Assembly (NCBI GenBank): GCA_032690845.1
Contig: CM064424.1
Location: 40,003,511 to 40,067,510, forward strand
Length of the DNA: 64,000 bases
Direction: 5' to 3'
Origin: Eleusine coracana subsp. coracana
Lineage: Eukaryota; Streptophyta; Magnoliopsida; Poales; Poaceae
Shown: one piece after another, positions 9,384 through 20,045 of the stretch
How positions within the stretch are numbered: position 1 is the first letter of the stretch
Layout of the letters: each line of letters opens with the position of its first letter
Notes under the pieces: model-generated
Seen by the model: only the letters and a program-made list of their open reading frames with translations
The model's database searches: none
Told to the model about the DNA's origin: nothing
Program-made: the position numbers and the translations under genes

Positions 9384-11445
9384 TGGCCTCCTAGTGGGTT
9401 TTGGTGCTTTGGATGACAAGATGATTAAACAGCTAATGTCACTTGTTGAGTTGTAACAAGAAAATGTCTTGTAAATTTCTTATGTACATTAATATATCAA
9501 GACATGGATGTATATGGATATTCTACATGTATATTTTGTATGCCATATGACAAAGGATGTGATGATGGTGAAGCTACATGGATGATCACTAATGAAAAAT
9601 CTTATGCCATGTGTTACACGAAGAAAAATGAAGCTTGGATGATATGTCTCACATTATTTATTGAAATTGCCACCATATGCAAATATTTGTGACTTGACTC
9701 TTGTGGTCATATCAAAGAAATCAACTCATATCACAACAATCATCAATACAACATCAAAGTGAATATCAAGCAAGTGCTAATGGATGATGCAAAAAAATGT
9801 GTGAACCATGATGGTAAGTTGATGAAGGGTTAGCAAGGACTTGGCTACGATGGACCATACATTGGAGAAGGGCAAGCAATAGGCTTGGCACCAAAGGACC
9901 TTTGTGATGGAGAAGAGCAAGTGGATGCTTGAATCCGATGAATCAATGAAGCCATGGAGGATTACATATTTCATAGTGTCAAATATTTGTGAATCAAGAA
10001 GAAAAGGTGACATGGATAAAATATGGAGTCTTGATTATATAATGAGAATATCCTTGGTCATCAGCTCAAGGTGAATATGCTCATATGAAGAAAATGTTGC
10101 CTACCCTCATGAAGCAAAATGTAAAGCATTTTGGCATATGATTTTATCACAAGCTCAAGTGGAAGAAAATTAGATTTTATCTATTTCTTGAGTATAGGTA
10201 TGCCATACTATGAAGAGGGATGCAATATGTGTTGATTTACAAAGTCAAAGTGCTCAAAATCCCAGTGAAAAATCTTTCTGAGTGAATTTAAACCCCAACT
10301 TTGAGTTCTGTTAGGTCAAGGAGGTCAGACCGCCTTGATAAGGAGGTCAGACCACCTTGAGCTATTTTTCTGGGGTCAAGTTTCTAGGTCAGTGAGCTTT
10401 TGGATCTTGGGAGTCAAAGGGTTTGTAGTTTGAGTGTCTTTAGCAGCCAAGTGTTTTGTGAGTCGGGTTCTTGTGCTTTTGCCTGTTGGGAGTTTTTCTG
10501 TGCAGCCAAGTCAGACCGGGTTTGCAACCAGGTCAGACCGGGTTGGGCCTGACAACTCCAACGGCTAGTTTTCTGAAACCAGTTTAAATACACCTCCACC
10601 TCACCCTTCGGTTGCTGCTGGTTCCTGCCTGATTCTATAGTATTCCAACGGCCAATAGAGCTCTCCCCAACCTCTCTTTGTGCGATCTAAGTGCTTTGTT
10701 CAAAATCTTTAGTTGGGTTGAGAGATTTGAGTGTGTGGAACATTAGTGAGCAAATCCTAAGCCTTAAGCACTTTGGGCTACGTCAAGCAACTCATGAATC
10801 ATTTGTTACTCTTGGAGGTGAAGCCTCCTAGACGGCTAGGGGTCACCTCAGAGCTCCCAAGCTTGTGGTGAGCCCTGGGAAAGTTTGTGAGGGTTGTGAT
10901 CTTGCCTCCGATGTGGATAAGATCAAGATAGTGGATTGAGGGAAGTGGTTAAAAGAGACCCGGCTTGGAGCGTGCCGGTGAGTAGCTCAAGCTTCCTCAA
11001 ACGGAGACGTAGGGATCATGGTTGGTGGTCCTGAACTTCGGTGAAACAAATCTTGTGTCTCCTTGCCGGTTTACATTCGTAGTTGTTTTCTAGCTTATAC
11101 GTGTGCTTCCGCTTTGATCTACTTTGGTGTGCTCATTTGTATGTAGGAACTACGTGTACGTGCTAAGGATAATCTCTGGAGCATCACCACAAGTTTTGGT
11201 TTGTGCTAGAATTCAAATTTGGAGAGTCGATCTGTTTCTGCCTGTGTAAGGCAGTCTGACCGGGTGGACAAGGAGGTCAGACCAGGTTGAACTATTCTGC
11301 ATGAAAAGTTTTGCCTATGTAAGGAGGTCTGACTAGGTTGAAATGGAGGTCAGACCCGGTTGTACTAATATGTGAAAAGAAGTTTCTATCAATTTTAGGT
11401 TTCGCCTATTCACCCCCCCCCCTAGGCGACATCAAGGTCCTTTCA
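9384..11445 (+). repeat. 5' LTR of B
   Basis: It aligns with the 3' LTR from CCTCCTAGTGGGTTTTGG onward and ends AAGGTCCTTTCA. The expected opening TGAAAGTTCATCTA, seen at 18263, is missing or garbled here. It carries paired GGTCAGACCGCCTT/CCGGGTT palindromes at 10320-10360, 10500-10550 and 11250-11365. A run of Cs (11411-11422) precedes the end. The small ORF at 9504-9692 also occurs in the 3' LTR simply because the LTRs are copies. Confidence 0.85.
10583..10591 (+). promoter_or_regulatory. TATA-like box in B LTR
   Basis: TTTAAATAC lies just upstream of a CT-rich stretch (CACCTCCACCTCACCC). The 3' LTR has ATTAAATACC at the matching place (19331). It is a probable LTR promoter element. Confidence 0.45.
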
Positions 11446-11447
11446 AT

Positions 11448-11459
11448 TGGTATCAGAGC
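11448..11459 (+). other. Primer-binding site of B
   Basis: TGGTATCAGAGC follows the LTR end by two bases and is complementary to the 3' end of plant initiator Met-tRNA, the usual primer of Copia elements. Confidence 0.9.
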
Positions 11460-11496
11460 AAGGACTCACAACAAAGCTTAGTTGCCATGAGTAAAG

Positions 11497-13410
11497 ATGT
11501 CGTCAGAAGGTGAAAATTATTTAGAACTTTTGCTTGATGGCTCTAATTATGTGTCTTGGTGCAAATACATGCTTGGAGTACATAAGGCTATTGATCCTGC
11601 TTTATTGAGCATTGTGGATGTAAGCATTTGTCTCCTAAATTTTAATTGGGACAATTACTCTGATGAGGAAGGAAAATGCTTGCAACAAAATGCTCAAGCT
11701 ACTAATGTCTTGTTGAGTGCTTTCAGTGTAGATCTTGAGCTGAAGATCTATAAGGAGCATGGTTTCCTAAAGGATGCTCATGTGTTGTGGAAAACTCTGA
11801 GAGAAAATTTTTCAAGGTTCACTACAAGACAGGAACTAGCTGCCACTAAAAATCTAGTCAAGGCGGTCAGACCGCCTTCTCAGGGCGGACAGACCGGGTT
11901 CACTAGAAAATTTGCGCCCCACCTGAAGAAAAATGAGCGTCATCGGCCAAGTGAAGAGTCTACCTCTCAAAGCCATAATGCTTGTCTTATGGCCAAGAAG
12001 AAAAAGAAGAAATCCAAGAAAGATGAAAGTGAAAGCGAAGATGATGACTTTGAGTTTGACAACATAAGCAAGAAAGACTTGTTGAAAGTCATGTAGCTCG
12101 TAGCAAGAATTCAAGAGCAAGAGCTGCATCTAGAGAGGCAAGAAGACTTTCTCGTTGACAAGATGAAAGAGCTCAAGGCTCTACATGAAGAACATGAGAA
12201 ATTCAAGAACTCACACACCTCCTTGATCGGTAAATATGGAAAACTAGAAAAGGAGTATACTTGTGCTATTGATGCTTCTTCTTGTGCAGCAGCTCTAAGG
12301 CAAAAGAATGAGGATCTCAATGATCAACATGAGGTGCTTACTAGCAAACATGTGACTATGCAAAAATATCATGAATAACTCACGTGCTCTCATGAAAGTC
12401 TTCAAGACTCACATGCTATGCTACAAGTGGCTCATGAGATTGTGGTAACATTGGTAAAATACTCTCAATCACCCACACAAAAATGCACGTGCTCACAATA
12501 GCAAGTTGAATTTATTTGTGCTAACCCTTGTTGCTCTCAAAGCCAACACCCAAATATTGAGCAAACTATTGTAGAATCTTGTGATGACTTCATAGCTCAA
12601 GAAAATGATTAACTAAAGCTAGAAGTCAAGAGACTTGAAGACAAAGTGGCAAGGTTGATGGGTAAGGCTCAAGTGCAATCATCTCAAGATAACTGTGACA
12701 ACATGGTGAAGAAGCTTGAGATGGGTACAACTGTCACTAGACCTAACCCTCGAGAAAATGACAAGTCTCCTCGATGCAAGAAACAAGAAATGAAGCATCT
12801 TGACCATATCCAATGCTTCAAGTGCACCGATATGGGTCATTATGCATTCACGTGCTCCAAGAAGGGTCAAAGCAAGACAAAGCTATCAAGGAGACAAAGA
12901 AGGTCAAAGAAATCAATCATATGCTTTGGATGCAAAAATAAGGGTCATGTAATCATATCATGCCCAAATACCTCTGCTAGTCAGAAATTTGCTATACAAG
13001 GAGGTTAGACCGCCTTTATAAGGAGGTTAGACCGCCTTAGTATAGTTTCTGGCCAAAAGGAGAATCTGGACATGAAAGCTGAGGAATACATTGCATCTAG
13101 GACAAGGCAAGGTCTTCATAAGAAATAACTCAAGCAAGATCAAAAGGTTGCCTCCAAGATCAAGAGAAGAGTGTGCTACACGTGCTGACTCAAAGGACAT
13201 CTAAGTAAGGATTATCCAAATAGTAACAAATCTGAGCCAAACTCTTTCAATATTGTTTTCACTACCAATGACAAGACAAAAATGGACATTAGTGCTAGAA
13301 AGGTGATTAGTTCACCACGTTAGCACTACAACCATTTGGGTGCCGAAATCCTTGTTGACTGACATTGGAGGACCCAACAAGTGTTGGGTACCAAAGAACA
13401 CTTGATCTAG
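11497..13410 (+). pseudogene. gag of B (Copia gag with zinc knuckles), stop-interrupted
   Basis: Capsid/nucleocapsid protein. The N-terminus MSSEGENYLELLLDGSNYVSW matches plant Copia gag. The core (LLSAFSVDLELKIYKEHG, AHVLWKTLRENFS) is UBN2-like and leads into a Lys/Asp/Glu-rich linker and a long coiled-coil region (about 12110-12640). Two intact CX2CX4HX4C knuckles lie at 12814-12855 and 12922-12963, and a third at 13174-13215 has lost its last Cys. The frame is continuous from 11497, broken only by stops at 12094, 12376, 12499, 12610, 13006 and later. A PNKCWVPK motif near 13380, typical of the Sirevirus gag end before protease, is shifted out of frame. A palindrome pair sits inside the coding frame at 11860-11900. 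Confidence 0.85.
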
Positions 13411-14778
13411 CTTTCAGGGATAATGAGATGCATTGAAGGTTTGACACATCAAACAAAGTGTATTAAAATTCAAGTTGTCAAGCTCAATGAGTAGTTGTTC
13501 AGTAATCCACCCAAAGATATCCCAAGACTGAAGCACTAAGTTCCAATGGATGTTGTGAGAAGAAAGAAGGGGGAAAAATCAATGATTATGAAACCTGCCC
13601 TATAACCCGGTCAGGCTGCCCTGAAAGGGTGGTCAGACCGCCTGGAGATGGTAGAAATCAGGTACACCTGTCATATTGAAGATCCTAGTGATTCTTGTAC
13701 CCTCCAAGCACAGATAGCTATTATCTCTGTAAGTATTCGGGGTGTTTTTACTTAATATAGCAAATTATTTATTTGTCACCAAGTTATGAAATGGACTCCA
13801 TATTATTCTTTATTGAATATACATGCACATCTACTGCAATTCAAATGCATGGCATGTATCAAGGGGGAGTCTAACTAATAACTTGGGTTTTCGGTACTAA
13901 TGTTTTCATCTAAGCAATTGTGTATTCTCACAAGTGAGAGTTTGTCTCTCTGCGTGGGCAAAAGAGAAAAATTAGTCTCTATGGGATTTGTGTCACTTGG
14001 GCCTCTCATCATTCATTTATGGAGTTAAATTTTAGTTGGATGAGATGGCAAGATCATTATTGAAAATGGCACAAGTTATTGGTTATTCTTCACCGGAATG
14101 AAGAAATTGTGACATATGGCAAAGGTATGTTTTAAAATTTAGTTGCCTTTAAATACCTTGTGCATCTAGGCCTTTGCATGATTAGGGTGTGTTTTGAGCA
14201 TACGATTTATCCAAGTCTTATTACATGAGTGTCACTTGATGAGTTCGAGTATGTTAGATATTTGGCTTATACCATATCCATGGAACCTTGACAGATGATA
14301 GGTCAATAATTATTTCAAATAAAGGGTATATGCCAAATATGCTACAAGGACTCCTTGGATGTTGGTTGCTTCTGATTGCTCTAGTATAAGTTTTTGAAAA
14401 TCTATCTAGAACTGCTTGGATGTGTGGGTTTTCAAAAATTTTGGAGCTTTTGGTCTTTGTGACATTATCAATTCAATCATGGCCATTGTTCACATTGTCT
14501 GCTTGATGGCTGGCCATGGATGAAAAGATGTTCTCAAGTTCACAAATCCATATCCTTGAAAATCTATCTCTCAGGTTCATTCTAAAGTTTGTATAAAGAT
14601 GGCTGAATGGAAAGGACTCAAGTGTCTCATTATTAAGCTCAAAGAAGGCTAAATAGGTTGAACTTATTTACTTTCAAATTATATCCAAATGTATTTGAAA
14701 TGGAAGGGTATAAGATTGCACAAATCTTTTTCTTCCTGGTCTGCCTGGGGTCTAGTGTGAACTGGATTTTTGTAGTTC
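13411..14778 (+). other. Spacer of B where pol is absent
   Basis: No protease (DSG), integrase, RT (YVDD) or RNase H motif is visible on the + strand. The sequence is AT-rich, with one palindrome pair at about 13605-13645 and a purine box (AAGGGGGAGTCTAAC) near 13862 resembling the accessory polypurine tracts. It looks like untranslated sequence that follows pol in complete relatives. Confidence 0.55.
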
Positions 14779-14818
14779 AACCCGGTCGAACCGCCTTGGT
14801 GGGGCGGTCAGACTGGAT
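14779..14818 (+). repeat. Paired palindromes upstream of the B leader
   Basis: AACCCGGTCGAACCGCCTT (14779-14797) and GGGGCGGTCAGACTGG (14801-14816) form a close pair immediately before the CT-rich leader. Other pairs of this family lie at 13000-13040, 15205-15250, 15403-15442, 16840-16876, 17719-17758 and 17941-17980. The layout matches the palindromes before the leader in A1 and A4. Confidence 0.75.
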
Positions 14819-14859
14819 GTGTCGGGGTCTTAACCCATCCCGTGACCCCCTTCTTCCAA

Positions 14860-15046
14860 AATAGTGCCATTGCCTCTCTTTTCCCTCACTCTTCCTCCCC
14901 TAGCCCGTGGAAGCTCCTCTAATGGCAATTTATTGATTCCTTTGTGGAATATCTCCTCTCCTTTGTGGATTTGGCAGCCCCAACCCCGATCAGACCGGAT
15001 CCAAGGCTGGCTCTGCCCCAACTTTTGTGTTCCTTCTCTCCTCCAG
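14860..15046 (+). promoter_or_regulatory. CT-rich leader (probable 5' untranslated exon) of the B ORF
   Basis: The stretch is pyrimidine-rich (CCTCTCTTTTCCCTCACTC) and ends CTCTCCTCCAG|GTATTC, a good splice donor. It holds the same relative position as the GC-rich leader of A1 and A4 but has no obvious sequence identity with it. Transcription start and splicing are inferred. Confidence 0.45.
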
Positions 15047-15553
15047 GTATTCAAATCAATTCCATCTCGATCTCCTCTCCTAGGGTTCCCTCTTAGGGTG
15101 TTTGCCATGGAATTACCTTCTAGTATGACTAGAACTTCCCCATTGCAAGATTATGCATTCCCCAAGTCGGCATTGCTCAAATTTGTGGTACAGAATTTTT
15201 TTTGTACAAGGCGGTAAGACCGGCTTGTCCCCCTAGTCAGACCGGGTTGTGCGGAGAAAATGTTGTCCCCCAAATTTGATCAATCTCTTTCTTTAGTGCT
15301 AATCTACTTCGTCACATACAATATTATTCATTGAAAATTTCCTTGTGATCTCCCTTGTAGCATGCCTTGACCTAAGCTAGAAGTGCCTATTTTTTTATGT
15401 ACAAGGAGGTCAGACCGCCTTGCCAGGGCAGTCAGACCGCCTTTGCTGTCCAGAATGACTAAGCCTTTTTTCACTTTCAGCCATTTTGATTCCGTGTCAA
15501 ATTGTAGTTGCTTCCGAGATCTTTTTAATGTATTATTCATCTCCTTTTCTCAG
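15047..15553 (+). other. Probable intron upstream of the B ORF
   Basis: It runs from the GTATTC donor to CCTTTTCTCAG, eleven bases before the ORF ATG. Two palindrome pairs (15205-15250 and 15403-15442) lie within it. A second possible acceptor, CACTTTCAG, is at about 15480. Length is about 507 bp, against 408-409 bp in family A. Confidence 0.45.
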
Positions 15554-15563
15554 GAAGGGCAGT

Positions 15564-17525
15564 ATGGCAGGGTCTCGGCATGAAAGGAGCAAAAGGAGGA
15601 GATTTGAGCAAGAGACTAGTGGCGGCTCAAGTGCTGCTAAGGGAAACGCTGCAGCCGAAGATGAGGAGATGCTTGATGGCACTAGTGATGAGACTAGTGG
15701 TGATGATGAGGAAGAGGAGTTTGAGGATGAAACTTTTAGGGCAAATGAGGAAGAGATAGCAGCAGCTGATGAGAGTGAGAGTGAGGAGGAGGATGATGCT
15801 AATGATGATACTGGTGATGAGGCTGAGCAAGGAGATATTGGAGACATGGAAATTGTCAGTCATGTTTTAAAAGAAACATATCCAAAAAAGCCAGTTATGC
15901 ATGCCCCTACTAGACCTCCCACACATGTGCTAGAATTCTATATAGGTCAAGGGCCAAAAAGGTAAGTGATGAAGTGGAGAAAGAAAAATGTGTACAACAG
16001 AGATAAGAGAAGCTTTGACTATAGATTTTGGAGCAACTCTCAGCAGGATTACTATGAGACCGTGCTTATGACCAAAGACACAGTAGTGTCAGAAGCTCCA
16101 TGGGTGGATTGGTACTACATGGAACAAGAGAGAAATCCTATTTTTGATCAAGTCATAGCAGCTTGTGAGAGGACAAACATAAAAAAGTTGATGGGCTTCA
16201 AGTATGATTGGAACATTGAAATTATAGCCCAGTTCTATGCCACTGTGTTCTTTTAGGAAGCTGGAAATGTGAGGACAATGCACTGGATGACGCAAGGAGA
16301 ACACCATTCGATCTCCTATTACCGGTTTGCTTGGCTCTATGGCTTTGGGAAGGACGACAATGACTGTGAGAAAATTCATCTTGAAAACCCATTGCCTAGA
16401 GAGCAATTGGAGTTCATGTATGCACCGAGTGATAGGGTGAATGTGGGACTTGTAAAGGTTTTGTACACCTATTACTCAGTTCTGAACAGGCTATTTAGGA
16501 GGACTCTTGCTCCTAGAGATGGAAATCCCTCAGATATCACTCTCTTAACTTAGAATTTGTTACCAAGGATGAGAGTTGGTGCACCAGAGTTTAGTGTGAT
16601 GGATTTCATTTGGGAGGAAATTAAGCTTCGCTCCATAGACCCGCAAAAATCTTCTGGTTTTGGCCCATATCTTATGTTCATGATTGAGGAAGTGACTAAG
16701 TTTAACTATCCAGTAGAGCAACCTCATCCTCACAAACCCCGTAGGCCTCCTCCATCAAAGAAACCCATCCTGATTCAACTGAATGAAGAGCCACCTCAGC
16801 CAGATCAGTCGGTACAACAGTATCTACCGCAGGTAAACCCAGTCAGACCGGGTTCACAGGGTGGTCAGATTGGGTTGCCTAGACAGTGGTAGACCCAGTC
16901 TCCTCGCCACCGTGAAAAATCTACCTCTCCGATCAAGAAGCTTTTCAACATGTTTTTTGGCATGTGCAGAACACAACATGATGTGGAAACTCAAGCCAGA
17001 GAAGAGAGAGCAGATTTGTCTAGATGATTGAGAAGAATTGAGAGATCTCAGTTTCCTTTGGATCCTCCCTCACCACCTAGACAGGAAGAATGACCACCAA
17101 CACCTCTAATGGAAAGATACAACAGATGGCAAGAGGAAGACTACTACTCTCAGATTCATGGGTCTAGCAGCAGGGGTGGACATGTGGAAACTTTAGATCC
17201 TTTCATTGATGGTTATGTGGATTTGTCTAGTGATGGGCCAACTAGTAGCTATGTACCTACACAGTCCTTTGGTGCTGCCCCTCAACAGTTCGGGCCTCCA
17301 CCATCTCCTCCTCCTCCTCCTTCAGAGGATGCACCCAGGCGTAGTGGTCTTGAGGAATTTGGTGCCAACCTTTTTAATTATGATCCTACTGGTACACTCA
17401 TAAACTCTTTCACGCTTATTTCTGATATTAGTGAGCAAACTTGTCATATCTCTTACATTGGACCAGCAGCACATTGGCAGTGTCCACATGACTACTCTCC
17501 TAGTGGTGATGGCAGTAACTTTTAG
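15564..17525 (+). pseudogene. Downstream (env-position) ORF of B, plant transposon-protein-like
   Basis: Begins ATGGCAGGGTCTCGG (MAGSRHERSKRRR), echoing the MAGS start and basic N-terminus of the family-A ORF. A strongly acidic segment covers about residues 30-100. A globular region follows with WVDWYYMEQERNP, IIAQFYATVFF, ISYYRFAWLYGFG, FRRTLAPRDGNPSD and FSVMDFIWEEI, then a Pro-rich tail with a PPPPPSEDAP run. The region resembles plant transposon-protein domains found in retroelements (inference); no enzymatic motif is recognised. The whole length is one frame, broken only by stops at about 15963, 16254, 16551 and 16890 and a few later ones. The stop at 16551 (LT*NLL) is TAG where CAG would restore a plausible protein. 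A palindrome pair at 16840-16876 is translated within the frame. Confidence 0.6.
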
Positions 17526-18248
17526 TAGAACAACAGCACACCACTCTTTTGGACTCCTTTTTCTTCTTTTTGGGTGATTGGTGACAAAAGAGGGAGAAGA
17601 AAATGATTAAAGCCTTATGAAGTATCTCAGAGTGTCCAAGGAGTAGAAAAGTCAATTCTTGTGGTTATCGGAGTCTCAAAACCGAGCATTTGTTTTTTTT
17701 CAGTTTTTCTGCCTACACAAGCCGGTCAGACCGGGTTGGCAACCAGGTCAGACAAGGTTGTATTGTTTTCTAGAACCTTGGTCTATAACTATTGTGTTTC
17801 TCCTCGTGTGGACTTGAGAACAAATTGTATTGTGTCCTACTATGTGTTTGAGCACCTGAATTATCTAAGGAATTTTTTTGTGGTAGTGTGAAAAGCATGT
17901 GTTGAATGATGTATTGTTGGCTGCTACAAAAATCAGTCAAACCCGGTCAGACCGGGTTCCCAGGGCGGTCTGACCGCCTTGTACTGAGAATTGCACTTTT
18001 CTTTTTCTTTGTTGTGTGCTTTGTCATATGCTTCACGTACTATCACTTCACACTATTTTGCACCCCACGGATGCAGTGGTATTGGAGGAGCTCCATATTT
18101 TCATTGAATATGTGTTTTTGGCATTTGTAGCCAAAATTTGAATTCCATTCATGTGCACATATTTAGGGGGAGCTCAAGGTATATCTCTGCATCCAAAACT
18201 ATTTTATGATGTTATTATGAAGCTTTAATCGGTTTGTCATCAATCACC
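17526..18248 (+). other. 3' untranslated region of B
   Basis: No coding signal. A box GTGACAAAAGAGGGAGAAG at about 17581 resembles the accessory purine tracts of A1 near 4219. Two palindrome pairs (17719-17758, 17941-17980) follow, then AGGGGGAGCTC at about 18164. Confidence 0.55.
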
Positions 18249-18262
18249 AAAAAGGGGGAGAT
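18249..18262 (+). other. Polypurine tract of B
   Basis: AAAAAGGGGGAGAT lies directly before the LTR start TGAAAG. It is identical to the family-A tract, including the upstream TCATCAATCACC, although the LTRs differ. Confidence 0.9.
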
Positions 18263-20045
18263 TGAAAGTTCATCTAGGCCTCCTAGTGGGTTTTGGTGCT
18301 TTGGATGACAGGACGATTAAAGAGCTAATGTAACTTTGTTGAGTTGTAACAGGAAAATGTCTTGTAAATTTCTTATGTACATTATTATATCAAGACATGG
18401 ATGTATATGGATATCCTACATGTATATTTTGTATGCCATATGACAAAGGATGTGATGATGGTGAAGCTACATGGATGATCACTAATGAAAAATCTTATGC
18501 CATGTGTTACACAAAGAAAGATGAAGCTTGGATGATATGTCTCACATTATTTATTGAAATTGCCACCATATGCAAATATTGGTGACTTGACTCTTGTGGT
18601 CATATCAAAGAAATCAACTCATATCACAACAATCATCAATACAACATCAAAGTGAATATCAAGCAAGTGCTAATGGATTATGCAAAGAAATGCGTGAACC
18701 ATGATGGTAATTTGATGAAGGGTTAGAAAGGACTTGGCTACAACAGACCACACATTGGAGAAGGGCAAGCAAGAGGCTTGGCGCCGAAGGACCTTTGTGA
18801 TGGAGAAGAGCAAGTGAATGCTTGAATCCGATAAATCAAAGAAGCCATGGAGGATTACATATTTCCTAGTGTCAAATATTTTTGAATCAAGAAGAAAAGG
18901 TGACATGGATAAAATATGGAGTCTTGATCATATAATGAGAATGTCCTTGGTCATCAGCTCAAAGTGAATATGCTCATATGAAGAAAATGTTGCCTACCCT
19001 CATGAAGCAAAATGTGAAGCATTTCGGCATATGATTTTATCTCAAGCTCAAAGTAAATTTAAACCCCAACTTCGAGTTCTGTTAGGTCAAGGAGGTCAGA
19101 CTGCCTTGAGCTATTTTTCTGGGGTCAAGTTTCTGGGTCAGTGAGCTTTTGGATCTTGGGAGTCAAAGGGTTTTGAGTTTGAGTGTCTTTAGCAGCCAAG
19201 TGTTTTGTGAGTGGAGTTCTTGTGCTTTTGCCTGTTGGGAGTTTTCTGTGGAACCAGGTCAGACCGGGTTTGCTACCAGGTCAGACTGGGTTGGGCCTGA
19301 CAACTCGAATAGCTAGTTTTCTAAAACCAGATTAAATACCCCTCCACGTCACCCTTCGGTTGCTGCTGGTTCCTACCCGACTCTATAGCATTCCAACGGC
19401 CATTTGAGCTCCCCTCAACCTCTCTTTGTGATATCTAAGTGATTTGTGCAAAATCTTTAGTTGGGTTGAGAGATTTGAGTGTGTGGAACATTAGTGAGCA
19501 AATCCTAAGCTTTGAGCACTTTGGGCTACGTCAAGAACCTCGTGAATCATTTGTTACTCTTGGAGGTGAAACCTCCTAGATGGCTAGGCATCGCCCTGGA
19601 GCTCCCAAGCTTGTGGTGAGCCTTGGGAAAGTTTGTGAGGGTTGTGATCTTGTCTCCGGTGTGGTAAAGATCAAGATAGTGGATTGAGGGAAGTGGTTGA
19701 AAGGGACCCGGCTTGGAGTGTGCCAGTGAGTAGCTCAAGCTTCCTCAAACGGAGATTCGGGATCATGGTTGGTGGTCCCGAACTTTGGTGAAACAAATCT
19801 TGTGTCTCCTTGCCGGTTTATATTCATAGTTGTTTTCTAGTTTAAACTAGTGCTTCCGCTTTGATCTACTTTGGTGTGCTCATTTGTGTGTAGGTACTAC
19901 GTGTACGTGCTAAGGATAATCTCTAGAGCATCACCACAAGTTTTGGTTTAAGCTAGAATTCAAATTTGGAGAGCCAACCTGTTTCTGCTTGTGTAAGGCG
20001 GTCTGACCAGGTGGACAAGGAGGTCAGACCGGGTGAACTATTCTA
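18263..20045 (+). repeat. 3' LTR of B, truncated
   Basis: It begins TGAAAGTTCATCTAGGCC and is collinear with the 5' LTR up to GGTGAACTATTCT, then breaks off into family-A LTR sequence. The final stretch of about 140 bp, with the C run and CCTTTCA end, is missing. A block present at about 10160-10290 of the 5' LTR is partly deleted here. Confidence 0.8.

Larger units (their letters stand above)
9384..20045 (+). mobile_element. LTR/Copia, Sirevirus-like family B, pol-less
   Basis: Order: 5' LTR 9384-11445, Met-tRNA-type primer site, gag 11497-13410, spacer, leader and intron, downstream ORF 15564-17525, polypurine tract, 3' LTR 18263-20045. No protease, integrase, RT or RNase H is visible between gag and the downstream ORF. 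The family-specific palindromes are GGTCAGACCGGGTT and AAGGCGGTCAGACCGCCTT, different from family A. The 5' LTR lacks its first bases and the 3' LTR lacks its last part, so both edges are chimeric and no target-site duplication is visible. Confidence 0.85.

Noticed and set aside
9504..9692. 62-codon ORF repeated almost identically at 18397-18585
   Set aside because: The match is explained by both lying in the two LTRs of one element. It is short and has no known domain.
15533..15847. Ser-rich - strand ORF opposite the acidic part of the B ORF
   Set aside because: It is the antisense shadow of the Glu/Asp/Ser-rich coding segment.
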